A stretch of DNA of 64,000 nt from the NCBI RefSeq assembly GCF_001650195.1, contig NZ_LXYR01000015.1:1-64000 (forward strand), read 5' to 3'. Shown piece by piece: positions 44,549 through 54,380 of the stretch. Made by a program: the position numbers and the translations under genes. Source of the DNA: Phormidesmis priestleyi BC1401 (GTDB lineage: Bacteria; Cyanobacteriota; Cyanobacteriia; Leptolyngbyales; Leptolyngbyaceae). The notes under the pieces were generated by a model. That model was not told the origin of the DNA. It searched no databases and saw nothing but the letters and a program-made list of their open reading frames with translations. The first letter of the stretch is position 1. Each line of letters begins with the position of its first letter.

Positions 44549-44663
44549 GAAGACAATTAGCTGATGAATCAATCCTAAATCGGTTGTAGCGCAAATTGAT
44601 GGATGATGATAGCCATTTAATTTTGGATGTGACAAATCATTTTTGCGTCACCACGAAATCGCT

Positions 44664-44816
44664 GTAGAGACGTTTCGGTGAAACGTCTCCACGCTATCGG
44701 GTTAATGCACGATCTGGTTCGGAAAATGTGACGGATTATCTTTGCGTCATTGCATAATCAATGAGACATTTCACCGAAACGTCTCTACGGCGTTGGGTTA
44801 ATGCACGATCGGGTTT
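44664..44816. repeat. Two copies of a palindromic repeat (GAGACGTTTC type)
   Basis: Copy 1 (44664-44717) begins GTAGAGACGTTTC-ggt-GAAACGTCTC. Copy 2 (44763-44816) has GAGACATTTC-acc-GAAACGTCTCTAC. Both continue with gttaatgcacgatc. The third family member is at 1293-1330. The stems make strong hairpins between the mnmH and clpB genes. Confidence 0.75.
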
Positions 44817-44840
44817 ATGGAATTGGAATGATGGGTCAAC

Positions 44841-44869
44841 AAAAAGAGGGCAGGACTTGCCTACCCTCA
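44841..44869 (-). terminator. Intrinsic terminator of clpB
   Basis: Minus strand GAGGGtAGG-caagt-CCTgCCCTC followed by TTTTTG, 9 bp after the clpB stop. Confidence 0.8.
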
Positions 44870-44877
44870 ACTTTATA

Positions 44878-47502
44878 TTAATGAGTGGTCAACACTTCAG
44901 ACGGCAAGCGTCGAAACTCCAATCGCTCCGTTTCGCCCACGTCAACAAAGATCGTGTCACCTTCGTTAAACTCACCTCGCAGAATCAACTTAGCGATTTG
45001 AGTCTCTAACTCACGCTGAATCGCACGCTTGAGCGGACGCGCCCCAAACACAGGGTCAAAGCCCACCTCAGCTAAGAAATCTAGCGCCGAGTCAGACAAC
45101 TTGAGCGACATCTTACGATCGGACAACCGCTTCTCAAGTCGCTGCACTTGCAGTTTGACAATCTCACGCAACTCAGCCTTGTTGAGACTGTGGAAGATGA
45201 TGATTTCATCAATGCGGTTGAGAAACTCAGGACGGAAGCTCGATCGCATCGCATCCATGACGCGCGATCGCATTTCTTCATATTGAGTGTCATCACCCGC
45301 CAGATCCAAGATATATTGCGACCCGATATTGCTGGTCATGATGATGATGGAGTTTTTAAAGTCCACCGTGCGACCCTGCGAGTCAGTAACGCGCCCATCG
45401 TCCAAAATTTGCAGCATGACGTTAAACACATCAGGATGCGCTTTCTCGATTTCGTCAAACAAAATCACCGAGAACGGACGACGACGAACCGCTTCAGTCA
45501 ACTGTCCGCCTTCTTCATAGCCGACATATCCCGGAGGCGCACCGATTAGACGAGAGACTGCGTGCTTCTCCATATACTCAGACATATCGATTCGCACCAT
45601 CGATTCTTCGGTGTCGAAAAGATAGACGGCAAGGGCTTTTGCGAGTTCGGTTTTGCCGACACCTGTGGGACCTAAGAAGATGAAGCTTGCGGTCGGTCGA
45701 TTGGGGTCAGCCAATCCAGCACGCGATCGCTGAATGGCATCTGCCACTGCCGTCACCGCCTCGTCTTGACCCACCACGCGGTTGTGCAACTCATCTTCTA
45801 GATGCAGCAGCTTTTGCATTTCCGACTGCACCAGTTTACTGAGCGGAATGCCCGTCCACTTCGAGATGATTTCGGCAATGTCAGCCTCGGTGACTTCTTT
45901 ACGCAGCAGAGACGTACCACTCTTTTGATTTTGAGCCAGGTTGGCTTCTGCTTCTTGAAGTCGGCGGTTGAGATCGGTCAGGGTGCCATACTTCAATTCA
46001 GCCGCTTTGCTGAGATCATAATCGCGTTCTGCCTGCTGGACTTCGAGATTGACTTGATCGATCTCTTCTTTTAGCTCACTAAACTGAGCAATTACCTTTT
46101 TTTCCGCTTGCCATTGGGCATTGAGAAGGCTTTGCTCCTCTTTCAAATCCGCCAGTTCTCGCTCTAAGCGATCGGAGCGGTCGCGCGATGCCGGATCGGT
46201 TTCTTTTTGTAGAGACAACCGCTCCATTTCCAATTGCAGAATCTTGCGATCGACCTCATCGAGTTTTTCTGGTTTTGAGGTGATCCCAATATTCAGCTTG
46301 GCAGCGGCTTCGTCTACCAGGTCGATCGCTTTGTCGGGGAGGAAGCGATCGCTGATATATCTCGCTGAAAGAGTCGCGGCGGCAACCAGGGCGCTATCAG
46401 AAATTGTCACCTTGTGGTGAACTTCGTAGCGCTCTTTTAACCCGCGCAAAATCGAAACGGTATCTTCAACACTGGGCTGATCGACAAAGACCTGTTGAAA
46501 TCGACGCTCTAATGCGGCATCTTTTTCAATGTACTTGCGATATTCATCCAGCGTAGTTGCCCCAATGCAGCGCAGTTCGCCCCGCGCCAACATTGGCTTG
46601 AGCAGGTTTCCGGCATCCATTGCGCCTTGAGTCGCCCCTGCACCCACAACGGTATGAATTTCGTCAATAAACAGAACGATTTGACCTTTAGAGTCAGTCA
46701 CTTCTTTGAGAACCGCTTTCAGCCGTTCCTCAAATTCGCCGCGATATTTGGCACCTGCAATCAGAGCGCCCATATCTAGCGCGATCAGTTTGCGATCTTT
46801 CAACGACTGCGGCACGTCTCCACTGAGAATCCGCTGTGCTAGTCCTTCCGCGATCGCCGTTTTACCCACGCCAGGTTCACCAATCAGAACCGGATTATTC
46901 TTCGTCCGACGCGAGAGAATTTGAATCGTGCGGCGAATCTCATCATCGCGCCCGATTACAGGATCTAACTTGCCTTGACGAGCGTATTCTGTCAGATCTC
47001 GTCCATATTTTTCGAGTGATTCGTACTTGCCTTCTGGGTTTTGATCCGTCACCTTTTGACTCCCTCGTATCTGTTCGATCGCTGATTTAAGCTTAGGTTC
47101 GTCGAGTTTAAATTCTGCAAATAGCCCTTTGCCAAATCGATCATCTTTTGCATAGCCCAGCAGCATATGCTCGATCGAGATGAATTCGTCCCCGAATTGT
47201 TTACGGTAATTTTCGGCTCGATCGAACAGCGTATCCAAACTGCGACCGAGATAAACCGATCCGCCGCTGCCAGAGATCTTGGGCTGACGGCTGATAAACT
47301 CATCGGTGCGATCGCGCAGTTTTTGCACATTAATGCCGAGCTTGTTAAAGACGCTGGTGGCTAACCCATCTTGCTCAATCAAGGCGCGCATCAGGTGTTC
47401 GCTTTCGATTTGCTGATGGTTATATTGTTTGGCAATTTCTGGGGTACGAACGATCGCTTCCCAGGCTTTTTCGGTAAATTGATTGGGGTTGGTTGGCTGC
47501 AT
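44878..47502 (-). CDS. clpB: ATP-dependent disaggregase ClpB
   Basis: 874 aa, normal length. N-terminal Clp-repeat domain ([20 protein letters not shown]), NBD1 with Walker [10 protein letters not shown] and [12 protein letters not shown], the long coiled-coil middle domain (about 410-520, rich in Glu/Lys) that distinguishes ClpB from ClpC, and NBD2 with [15 protein letters not shown] and [14 protein letters not shown]. It resolves aggregated proteins with DnaK after heat stress. The C-terminal [18 protein letters not shown] is intact. Single gene with a terminator. Confidence 0.97.
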   Translation of the reverse strand: MQPTNPNQFTEKAWEAIVRTPEIAKQYNHQQIESEHLMRALIEQDGLATSVFNKLGINVQKLRDRTDEFISRQPKISGSGGSVYLGRSLDTLFDRAENYRKQFGDEFISIEHMLLGYAKDDRFGKGLFAEFKLDEPKLKSAIEQIRGSQKVTDQNPEGKYESLEKYGRDLTEYARQGKLDPVIGRDDEIRRTIQILSRRTKNNPVLIGEPGVGKTAIAEGLAQRILSGDVPQSLKDRKLIALDMGALIAGAKYRGEFEERLKAVLKEVTDSKGQIVLFIDEIHTVVGAGATQGAMDAGNLLKPMLARGELRCIGATTLDEYRKYIEKDAALERRFQQVFVDQPSVEDTVSILRGLKERYEVHHKVTISDSALVAAATLSARYISDRFLPDKAIDLVDEAAAKLNIGITSKPEKLDEVDRKILQLEMERLSLQKETDPASRDRSDRLERELADLKEEQSLLNAQWQAEKKVIAQFSELKEEIDQVNLEVQQAERDYDLSKAAELKYGTLTDLNRRLQEAEANLAQNQKSGTSLLRKEVTEADIAEIISKWTGIPLSKLVQSEMQKLLHLEDELHNRVVGQDEAVTAVADAIQRSRAGLADPNRPTASFIFLGPTGVGKTELAKALAVYLFDTEESMVRIDMSEYMEKHAVSRLIGAPPGYVGYEEGGQLTEAVRRRPFSVILFDEIEKAHPDVFNVMLQILDDGRVTDSQGRTVDFKNSIIIMTSNIGSQYILDLAGDDTQYEEMRSRVMDAMRSSFRPEFLNRIDEIIIFHSLNKAELREIVKLQVQRLEKRLSDRKMSLKLSDSALDFLAEVGFDPVFGARPLKRAIQRELETQIAKLILRGEFNEGDTIFVDVGETERLEFRRLPSEVLTTH

Positions 47503-47649
47503 TGGTTCCCCCTCTACATCTCATATCGGTTGATCTTAATACAGCCATTGTAGAGAAGTCAGCCGATTCTGAAAGGTCGGTGTTCACCCCTCTTTGATGC
47601 GTATTGCCGAATTGCGACCCGTTTTAGTCCTGAATTCAAGGCGATCGCT

Positions 47650-48237
47650 CTAAATTTCTCGGCGAAAAGCTCTAATCGCTGCTCCAGTGTCAGTCTCAGC
47701 CATCAAGATACAACGTCGCAGCAAATCTAGATCGAGGTCATTGAGTCCAGGTAGCTGACTGCGATCGATCGGTTCATAAGTGTCATCTTGAAGACGGTAA
47801 AGCTTCAGCACCCGATCTTCCCAAAACCAGACTTCAGGCACACCCAACGCTTTGTAGCGCTCTAGCTTACTGATGCCACCGCTTGTAAAGACGACTTCAA
47901 TGGATAAATCTGGGATGGTCTTGGCGCTCTCAATGCAGTAGGACTCATCTGCTTGAGCCGAAACTACCCCTTCTTTTTCCTGTGTCATTGCTCCTGTTGG
48001 CTGAAAGAAAATACCTTTCTCAGTCAGGAAGGTGGTCACTAAGTAACCAATCAGCCGCGAAAAGATTTCGTGTTCGCGTCCCGGCATAAGCACCTCGATC
48101 GCGCCCTCATAGTAGGACAGTCGTACGCCAGGAGATCCATCAAAGCCCTTTTGAATGAACTTAAACTGTTCCCAAGTGCCACTATGGACGATGCGTTGGT
48201 CAGTCGTTTTGTCGAGTAGTGAGGGCATTGTATTCAC
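47650..48237 (-). CDS. Uma2-family (DUF820) PD-(D/E)XK protein
   Basis: 195 aa from GTG 48237; ATG 48228 (MPSLLDKTTDQ) is an equally good start. Uma2 pattern: GVRLSYYEGAIEVLMPGREH, the nuclease-like core IPDLSIEVVFTSGGISKLER, YKALGVPEVWFWED, and C-terminal LPGLNDLDLDLLRRCI. This family is greatly expanded in cyanobacteria; it has a type II restriction-enzyme fold, but its target is unknown. Confidence 0.93.
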   Translation of the reverse strand: MNTMPSLLDKTTDQRIVHSGTWEQFKFIQKGFDGSPGVRLSYYEGAIEVLMPGREHEIFSRLIGYLVTTFLTEKGIFFQPTGAMTQEKEGVVSAQADESYCIESAKTIPDLSIEVVFTSGGISKLERYKALGVPEVWFWEDRVLKLYRLQDDTYEPIDRSQLPGLNDLDLDLLRRCILMAETDTGAAIRAFRREI

Positions 48238-48449
48238 CGCCAGCTAGTCCTGTTTGCATTGTGGCATATCCCTTGCCAGACTAGCGATCGCTCCTCAATG
48301 ATTGACTCAAGCGCGATCACAGCTTCTCGAATCGTCACAACCCTCACCTCTGCCAAAATCTTTGGTGCGATCGATATCAATGAGTTTGAGATTGTGACTT
48401 TATCTGAGGGCATTCTAGAGCCGTAAACCCAGACAGAGAGCAATCTACG

Positions 48450-48923
48450 ATGACCACAAATCAAATCAGTGCCACGATGACCCAGACCGATCGGGATGCG
48501 GTGTTGGCAGCCGTTGCCACAATCAAAGAGAAGCTACCGTTTTTGATGGATCTGACCCCAGAGCAGCGCAAGTCGTTGCCGAAGATGGGCGATAAGAGTC
48601 AGGCGTTTGTGAATAAGGCGTTGGAGGTGGCAACGCAGAATCCCGATTTCTTGCCGAGGTCGTTTGACCTGGAGGAGATGAAGCGGGATGTGGAGTTGTT
48701 TCAGGCGTTGTATCCGGTTTCTTTGTCGCTGACGCAGTTGCAAGAGTTGGTGGATGATACGGTGATGGCGGTGGGCAGTGATGCCTATGCAGCAGCGCTG
48801 GTGGTCTACAGCTTTGCCAAAGCCAGCGGCAAGGGTGCGGGGCTGGATGCGGTGGCGGATGAGATGGGTAAGCGGTTTGCCCGTAAGTCTCGGAAGGCAC
48901 AGTCAGAAGGAACAACGGCTTAG
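48450..48923 (+). CDS. Conserved hypothetical protein, 157 aa
   Basis: A helical soluble protein: AVATIKEKLPFLMDLTPEQR, KSLPKMGDKSQAFVNKALEV, LPRSFDLEEMKRDVELFQAL, and AYAAALVVYSFAKASGKGAG with a basic tail. The family occurs in cyanobacteria and some Bacteroidetes without known function. The frame is well coded (strong third-position G bias), so the gene is real. It lies between the Uma2 gene and the STAND island and shares a direction with the latter. Confidence 0.8.
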   Translation: MTTNQISATMTQTDRDAVLAAVATIKEKLPFLMDLTPEQRKSLPKMGDKSQAFVNKALEVATQNPDFLPRSFDLEEMKRDVELFQALYPVSLSLTQLQELVDDTVMAVGSDAYAAALVVYSFAKASGKGAGLDAVADEMGKRFARKSRKAQSEGTTA

Positions 48924-48949
48924 ACAATAGCTCAGTGATTTGACCTCAA

Positions 48950-49140
48950 AGGTCGAAAGCTGAGGCTCAGAGCTTGGATGTTGGAGCAATTTGCTCGGCA
49001 TTCCGGGTTCTGAGCTTTATTTTTGAAGCAAAAAGCCTGGGTTGGCGGGTTTAAGGGGCAAAGCTTTGGGCAAAAAGGCTGAAGTTTTGAGTTCAGAGGT
49101 TGGAAGGTGAGAGTTAGAGGTCGATCGCTGCTTGAAATAG
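48950..49140 (+). repeat. Low-complexity degenerate repeat tract (GAAGTTTGAGG-like)
   Basis: A stretch built from loose 10-11 bp words (ggctgaagttttgagttc, agaggttggaaggtgag). A similar tract in the opposite orientation lies at 53770-53990, on the other side of the STAND/toxin-like island. Confidence 0.5.
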
Positions 49141-49182
49141 CTAAAATACCCCTTGTAAGCAGGAAAATAGCTCAAAAATTAT

Positions 49183-52100
49183 ATGAGCGAATCTTCAAAA
49201 AACAAACCTGACGAATATGACTCGACCACCGACTATCACTATCTCAAATTTGAGAATCGGTGCCTCCGGGGAAATGGTGATGACTTTCAAGAAATCTTTG
49301 AAGAGATCATGGTACGGGCTAGACCCGGAGAATTTGAGCGCGTTCGTCCATATGGGAGGTTTGGTGATCGCAAGTGTGATGGTTTGATCGAATCTGAAGG
49401 TATCATTTTTCAAGTCTACTCACCAGATAAGTTAAAGCAGGCGGAAGTTCAAAAGAAGATCGATGAAGATCTTGAGGGTGCTGTTCAACATTGGAGTGAC
49501 ATTCTAAAGAAGTGGGTGTTCGTCTACAACGCTAAGCGAGGAACATCTTCAGATATCAAGCTAACGCTGCAACAAAAACAGAAACAATATCCCGACATTG
49601 AGATTGATAGCTGGAGTAATGACTATCTTTGGGAAATCACTCGTGAATTGAGTCTTCAGCAGCGATCTGAGATTCTGGGTGCCTCGCCTCAATGGAACGT
49701 TGAGAAGCCAAAGAGCAAGGCTCACATACCAAATCTACCATTTCATTTTCTAAAGCGTTCCACAGATTTGGATACGCTCAAAAACTTGGTACTTTCTAGC
49801 TCAATCCAATCTACAGGTATCACCAGAAGTACTTTAAAGGTTGGTGTGTATGGGATGGGCGGCATTGGAAAGTCTGTTTTGGCTGCAATGCTAGCGCGAG
49901 ATCCAGAAGTACGTGCCGCTTTCCCAGATGGCATATTCTGGATAACACTGGGTCAAGAACCAATTTTGGCATTAAGGCAACTTGATCTGGCGCGCATCTT
50001 GGGTGATGCTTCCCTTCCATTTCAGGATGTGCAGCAGGGTAAGATTCACCTAAGCCAGTTGTTAGGGGATAAAACGTGCCTGCTAATTTTAGATGATGTA
50101 TGGAAAGCAGATCATGTTGCTGCATTCAATATTTTGGGTGAACAGAGTGGGCTTCTGTTCACAACACGAGATAGCAGCATTGTTAAAGCACTCAATGCGT
50201 CTGAGCATCGGGTGGATCTTTTAAGTGATGATGAGGCGCTTGAATTATTGACAGCTTGTTCTGGACAGTGCCAAGAAACTCTACCGATCGAGGCGCATGA
50301 GATCGTGAAGGAATGCGGTAACTTACCGCTGGCTCTGTCTATGATTGGGGCGATCGCGAAGGCTAGACCTGATCGTTGGGATAATCTTCTGTATAAGCTC
50401 CAAAATGCTGATCTAGACAAAATTCGACACGAGTTCCCTGATTATCCCTATCCAGATTTGCTTAAAGCAATTCAGGTTAGTGTAAATGCACTAGAACCAG
50501 CAGTAAAGGTACGCTATCTCGATTTTGCAGTTTTCCTAGAAGATACCGCAATTCCTGAAACCACTTTGAGAACGTTTTGGGAACCAGAAGGACTGGATGA
50601 GTATGATACTCAGGATGTCATTGATACATTGGTGGAGCGATCTCTAGCTCGATGGGATGAAGCTGGTAATTTAACAATTCATGATCTTCAGTATGATTAT
50701 GTAAGAAAACAAAACTCTGATTCGACTGCACTTCACAACAGACTCTTAGATGCTTATGCGACTCACTGTATTAATGGATGGTATACAGGGCTAAATGATG
50801 GATATTTTTTTGAAAATCTGACTTTTCACTTAATAAAGGCGGAACGTAAAGAAGAACTTTATCGCTTACTTGTTGGATCACCGGACTGGATGGAGGCTAA
50901 ATTTATCAACTGTAGAGGTGACTCATCCTACGTTGCTGATATAAAGATGGCAATAGACGAACTCAATAACTCATCGGATGCCAGTCAACTTCTAGTTCTG
51001 GTGAGATTAAATGCTGCCCATCAAGTAGTGTATGAGCGGAGTAGTCAATACGATAATGATTATTTAGAAATTCTAGCTTGGTTGGGACGTGAGGCAGAGT
51101 CTATAAGCCATGCCCGTCTTACTCTTGATATAAACCGAAGATATATCAAACTGCTTGCAATTTATGATGCCCTGCGAAAGCGAGGGAAAGATACTTCCGC
51201 GTTGCTTGATGAACTTTGGCAAACTGCACGACTCACTCAAAACAATGGGCATGAACCTATCGATACATGGGCTTTGGGGGGAGTAGCTGTACGGTTGTAC
51301 GCTTCTGGTAGGCAAGAGGACGCTAACTTAGCTCTTGCAGAAGCCGAGGTAACCGCATTAAAACCCAATCCTGATTGGCTATATTACGTCCTGGGACAAC
51401 GAAATCCAGATAGCAGAGCAACTGATGTTCAAGCTAAAGATGAAAGCAAGATTTTTACTCGCGATTGGCTTCGAGTAGAAGCAATTAGACAATTAGCAAT
51501 AGCTTTTTCTCAATGTGGCAACAATAGCGAAGCTTTTAAAGCTCTTAAAAAAGCCAAACAGATTGCAGTTAACCTTGATGATAGCCAGCAGTCTGGCTCA
51601 TATAAAACCAAAGTACAACTGCTTGAGAGAATTGGATTATCTATGGTTAGAGCGGGCTATTTAGAAGATGCTAAATCAACTCTTCATCTAGTCATAGATG
51701 AAAGTAATTCAGCAGAAATATGGCGCAATTTAGGGCTGGAACTTAGTAAGATGCCAAGCTGTCAGATTGAAATCAAAGATGCTTTTAGGAAAGCAGAGAG
51801 ATCAATCTACAGAACAGAGGATAAGTATTTACAAGTAACTCAAATTGCATACCTGGCAGTGGCACTAATTCAAGCAGGAGAACCTTACAGAGAAAAGGCA
51901 GTTAGTAATTTCAATCAAGCACTTCTGCTTGCCGAAACATTTGACGAAGAATATCAAAAAACACAAGCTCTAAAAGCTTTAGTAAATGCTTATGCTCAAG
52001 CAGGTTACTTTATAGAGGCAAAAGAAGCTCTACAAAAAATTAACCACTACGATAAATCTTGGGCTTTGAGAGATTTAGCAGTAAAAATGGCTGCGGCAGG

Positions 52101-52911
52101 GTTCCCTGAAGCTGAGAAAACTGCACGAACAATCTCTGATAGAGATGAACAAGTAGAAGCATTAGTAGGATTAGCCCTCACTTTTGCTCGCTCAGGTAAT
52201 ATCGAAGATGCAAGTAGAATTTTTTACGAAGTTCAAGAGAAAGCTAATCCATCGTTCGCTGAGAAACATCTAGATTCTAGGCTGCTACACGATATAGCAT
52301 TAGCTTTGATTGAAGCTAAGGAGTTCTCAAAGGCTGAGAGCGTCATTGAATCTATTCATATTGATCCAGCTAACGGATATAAAATATTTCAAGGTGATGC
52401 TTGGCGCAAAATAGATGTAATGATTGAGTTTGCTTTATCACTTACTCAATCAGGTAATGCCAGAAGATCGCGACAGGCTTTTAACAATGCAGAGGATATG
52501 TTGGAAAGACTTGAGATTAAAGAAGATAAGTTAAAGCTGTATAAAAAACTAAAGCTTACATTAATTAACGCCAATTATCTAGAGGAAGCTAATAAAGTCT
52601 CTAAGAAAATCGCAAAAACGTTTAAACAGGATGTTGAAATTCGACTTTTTGTACCTGTTAACGTCTCAGATATAGAAGCGAAAGAGAAGTCTACTAGTCA
52701 ATTGCTTTTTGAGGGGAATATTAAAGAAGCCTTTTCTGAATTAGTTTGTCAAAGCTTAATTGGCTTTCTGTGCAGTCTGTCAAAAGAGGCAGCAGCCTTT
52801 GAGAGTATAGAAAAAGGGTTATCAATAGCGGTATTAAAAGAAGCGCTTTACATTGCAACTTGGAAACGCCCAAATTATCAAAAAATTTATGAACTTATAC
52901 GATCTATATAA
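49183..52911 (+). CDS. STAND NTPase with N-terminal nuclease-like domain and TPR-like solenoid
   Basis: 1242 aa. Residues 30-85 (DDFQEIFEEIMVRARPGEFE; GRFGDRKCDGLI; IIFQVYSP) match nuclease-like N-termini of bacterial conflict proteins (Mrr/Cap4-like PD-(D/E)XK). D62 and D66 are present, but the usual E-x-K is Q77-V-Y79. NB-ARC follows: Walker A GMGGIGKS (224-231), Walker B CLLILDDVW (299-307), LLFTTRDS, CGNLPLALSMIG, then a winged helix and NLTIHDLQYDYVRKQ. From about 560 to the end is a helical solenoid with TPR-like units (IRQLAIAFSQCGNNSEAFKA; AYAQAGYFIEAKEALQK), probably the ligand sensor. The second half is clearly more AT-rich than flanking genes, suggesting transfer. Architecture fits an Avs-like anti-phage sensor. 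Confidence 0.88.
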   Translation: MSESSKNKPDEYDSTTDYHYLKFENRCLRGNGDDFQEIFEEIMVRARPGEFERVRPYGRFGDRKCDGLIESEGIIFQVYSPDKLKQAEVQKKIDEDLEGAVQHWSDILKKWVFVYNAKRGTSSDIKLTLQQKQKQYPDIEIDSWSNDYLWEITRELSLQQRSEILGASPQWNVEKPKSKAHIPNLPFHFLKRSTDLDTLKNLVLSSSIQSTGITRSTLKVGVYGMGGIGKSVLAAMLARDPEVRAAFPDGIFWITLGQEPILALRQLDLARILGDASLPFQDVQQGKIHLSQLLGDKTCLLILDDVWKADHVAAFNILGEQSGLLFTTRDSSIVKALNASEHRVDLLSDDEALELLTACSGQCQETLPIEAHEIVKECGNLPLALSMIGAIAKARPDRWDNLLYKLQNADLDKIRHEFPDYPYPDLLKAIQVSVNALEPAVKVRYLDFAVFLEDTAIPETTLRTFWEPEGLDEYDTQDVIDTLVERSLARWDEAGNLTIHDLQYDYVRKQNSDSTALHNRLLDAYATHCINGWYTGLNDGYFFENLTFHLIKAERKEELYRLLVGSPDWMEAKFINCRGDSSYVADIKMAIDELNNSSDASQLLVLVRLNAAHQVVYERSSQYDNDYLEILAWLGREAESISHARLTLDINRRYIKLLAIYDALRKRGKDTSALLDELWQTARLTQNNGHEPIDTWALGGVAVRLYASGRQEDANLALAEAEVTALKPNPDWLYYVLGQRNPDSRATDVQAKDESKIFTRDWLRVEAIRQLAIAFSQCGNNSEAFKALKKAKQIAVNLDDSQQSGSYKTKVQLLERIGLSMVRAGYLEDAKSTLHLVIDESNSAEIWRNLGLELSKMPSCQIEIKDAFRKAERSIYRTEDKYLQVTQIAYLAVALIQAGEPYREKAVSNFNQALLLAETFDEEYQKTQALKALVNAYAQAGYFIEAKEALQKINHYDKSWALRDLAVKMAAAGFPEAEKTARTISDRDEQVEALVGLALTFARSGNIEDASRIFYEVQEKANPSFAEKHLDSRLLHDIALALIEAKEFSKAESVIESIHIDPANGYKIFQGDAWRKIDVMIEFALSLTQSGNARRSRQAFNNAEDMLERLEIKEDKLKLYKKLKLTLINANYLEEANKVSKKIAKTFKQDVEIRLFVPVNVSDIEAKEKSTSQLLFEGNIKEAFSELVCQSLIGFLCSLSKEAAAFESIEKGLSIAVLKEALYIATWKRPNYQKIYELIRSI

Positions 52912-52965
52912 AAATTTACTTTTCAAAATTGTCATTATTTATTACAAGAAATAGGAGAAATATCA

Positions 52966-53202
52966 ATGAGTAGCCCAATTATTACGAAAGTCATTGAAGA
53001 AATGAGCGACTTACCTGATGATATACAACAGCAGGTTTTAGAGTTTGTTGTGACTCTGCGACAGCAACATACACAAACAACTGGTAATGCATGGGATGTG
53101 CTGGAATCTCTCACTGGAACCGTTGAAGCCCCTGCCGATTGGTCAGCCGAACATAATCATTACCTCTACAGCACACCCAAACGCCAAAAAGCTGACTTAT
53201 GA
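52966..53202 (+). CDS. DUF2281-like small protein, probable antitoxin
   Basis: 78 aa: MSSPIITKVIEEMSDLPDDI, QQQVLEFVVTLRQQ (helical DNA-binding-like N-terminus), then a variable tail with DVLESLTGTVEAPADWSAEH. Such proteins precede toxin genes in cyanobacteria. AGGAGAAATATC lies upstream. Its stop overlaps the start of the next gene (53199-53202). Confidence 0.8.
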   Translation: MSSPIITKVIEEMSDLPDDIQQQVLEFVVTLRQQHTQTTGNAWDVLESLTGTVEAPADWSAEHNHYLYSTPKRQKADL

Positions 53203-53519
53203 GCAGCGATCGTCTATTCTTCACTGCCCAAACTCCGCTTAATTGCAGCATTCGCGTCACCGTTGCCTACTGGAACATCATCACCCAGATCAAACACCCA
53301 ATCATGAACGGGCAGGAATCAGCAGTACAGGCGACTCTAACCCAACCTAATGAAATCCGCCGCAGCCGCAGTGATCCAAATGTTTACCTGTTTTACAAAC
53401 TTCAGCGAGAAAAACGATGGCTCTGTGCCGTTATCAGACAACTCAACGGAGAAGGCTTCTTGATTACCACCTATCCCACTGATGCAGTTAAAGAAGGAGA
53501 AACGATATGGCAGAAGTGA
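53199..53519 (+). CDS. Small nuclease-like (toxin-type) protein
   Basis: 106 aa with the pattern IRVTVAYWNIITQIKHPIMN, QATLTQPNEIRRSRSDPNVY, LFYKLQREKRWLCAVIRQLN, GEGFLITTYPTDAVKEGETI. The H...R...RRSRSD...Y arrangement is like small RNase-fold toxins or phage-type PBECR nucleases. The family is common next to DUF2283 genes in cyanobacteria. Activity is inferred from context, not shown. It overlaps both neighbours (4 bp and 13 bp). Confidence 0.75.
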   Translation: MSSDRLFFTAQTPLNCSIRVTVAYWNIITQIKHPIMNGQESAVQATLTQPNEIRRSRSDPNVYLFYKLQREKRWLCAVIRQLNGEGFLITTYPTDAVKEGETIWQK

Positions 53520-53719
53520 AAGTTTATTACGATCAAGTGGGTAATACCTTAACCGTCTGGTTTGGCGATCCCCAGGATGAATACACCTCTGAAGAAACCG
53601 GAGATGAAGTGATCTTGATGAAAGATCGCAACGGGCAAGTCATCGGCTTTGAAAAACTCAACTACACCATTCCATCCACCACAAATCTCAAAATTTCCTT
53701 TGAAACGGCAAATGCATGA
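53507..53719 (+). CDS. DUF2283-family protein, probable antitoxin
   Basis: 70 aa with the family pattern VKVYYDQVGNTLTVWFGDPQ, EETGDEVILMKDRNGQVIGF, EKLNYTI. DUF2283 proteins are small beta-rich partners of toxin-like genes. Overlap with the preceding gene (13 bp) indicates translational coupling. Confidence 0.92.
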   Translation: MAEVKVYYDQVGNTLTVWFGDPQDEYTSEETGDEVILMKDRNGQVIGFEKLNYTIPSTTNLKISFETANA

Positions 53720-53769
53720 TAGTGATTCCTTCGGAGAGCTTCGCTAACGCCCTTCATCTTTCACCCGTC

Positions 53770-53990
53770 AACCTGCGATCGCCAACTTCCGACCTTTGAT
53801 CATGGAATGTTGGGTTGCGATCGCCAAACTTCGCCTTCAGAGCTTGAACATCTGCCTTTGCTATGCAACGCTTCACGAACAAACCTCGGAACTTCAACTT
53901 CGGAGCCTGAAACTTTGACCTCAAAACTTCAACCTTGAGCTTCAAAGCCTGAAACTTGAAGATCTTTACAGTTCGATCGGGTCTTAAATC
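53770..53990 (-). repeat. Low-complexity degenerate repeat tract, inverted relative to 48950-49140
   Basis: On the minus strand the words ggctttgaag, ctcaaggttgaag, ttttgaggtc and aggctccgaag recur with loose 10-11 bp spacing. The composition resembles the tract left of the island, in opposite orientation. A 91-codon frame across it (53754-54029) is a by-product of the repetition. Confidence 0.5.
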
Positions 53991-54044
53991 TGGTTTTTGG
54001 CTTTGAGTTGCAGATAGCGATCGACCCACGGTTCTGCAATATCG

Positions 54045-54380
54045 TCAGTCGGGCAAGAAGAAATCGGGCGCGTCTTCATCAATTGAGAGGGCATGGTTGC
54101 GACAATAAAGCTCTAAATCTAAGCGGCTGATCGAGCGTTCGGTCGGGTTAGAAAAGAAGGCTTTGACTCGAATATAGCGCCGCAACCCTTCTGCACTGGC
54201 ATCTTCGGCGGTCGCGTCTTTAAAGTCTTCTGGAAAGGTGTCGGTGACTTTGATCCACGCCTCTTGTAAAATCGCTTCAATTTCATCACTGGGCGATGAG
54301 TCGAGCAGGTCTTCAAGCCCTTCTAGAACGTCGATCGCTTTCAATATTTGCGGAGTAATTTCTGAACTGGAATTAGCCAT
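54045..54380 (-). CDS. Conserved hypothetical acidic protein, 111 aa
   Basis: Acidic, helical: ITPQILKAIDVLEGLEDLLD, SSPSDEIEAILQEAWIKVTD, TFPEDFKDATAEDASAEGLR, RYIRVKAFFSN, DLELYCRNHALSIDED. Looks like a cyanobacterium-specific small protein. No function can be given. Single gene with a normal start (ATG 54380). Confidence 0.7.
   Translation of the reverse strand: MANSSSEITPQILKAIDVLEGLEDLLDSSPSDEIEAILQEAWIKVTDTFPEDFKDATAEDASAEGLRRYIRVKAFFSNPTERSISRLDLELYCRNHALSIDEDAPDFFLPD

Noticed and set aside
48234-48464. 76-codon ORF just upstream of the Uma2 gene
   Set aside because: No recognisable family or ribosome-binding site. It reads as a possible small partner (TIREAVIALESIIEERS), but the evidence is too weak.
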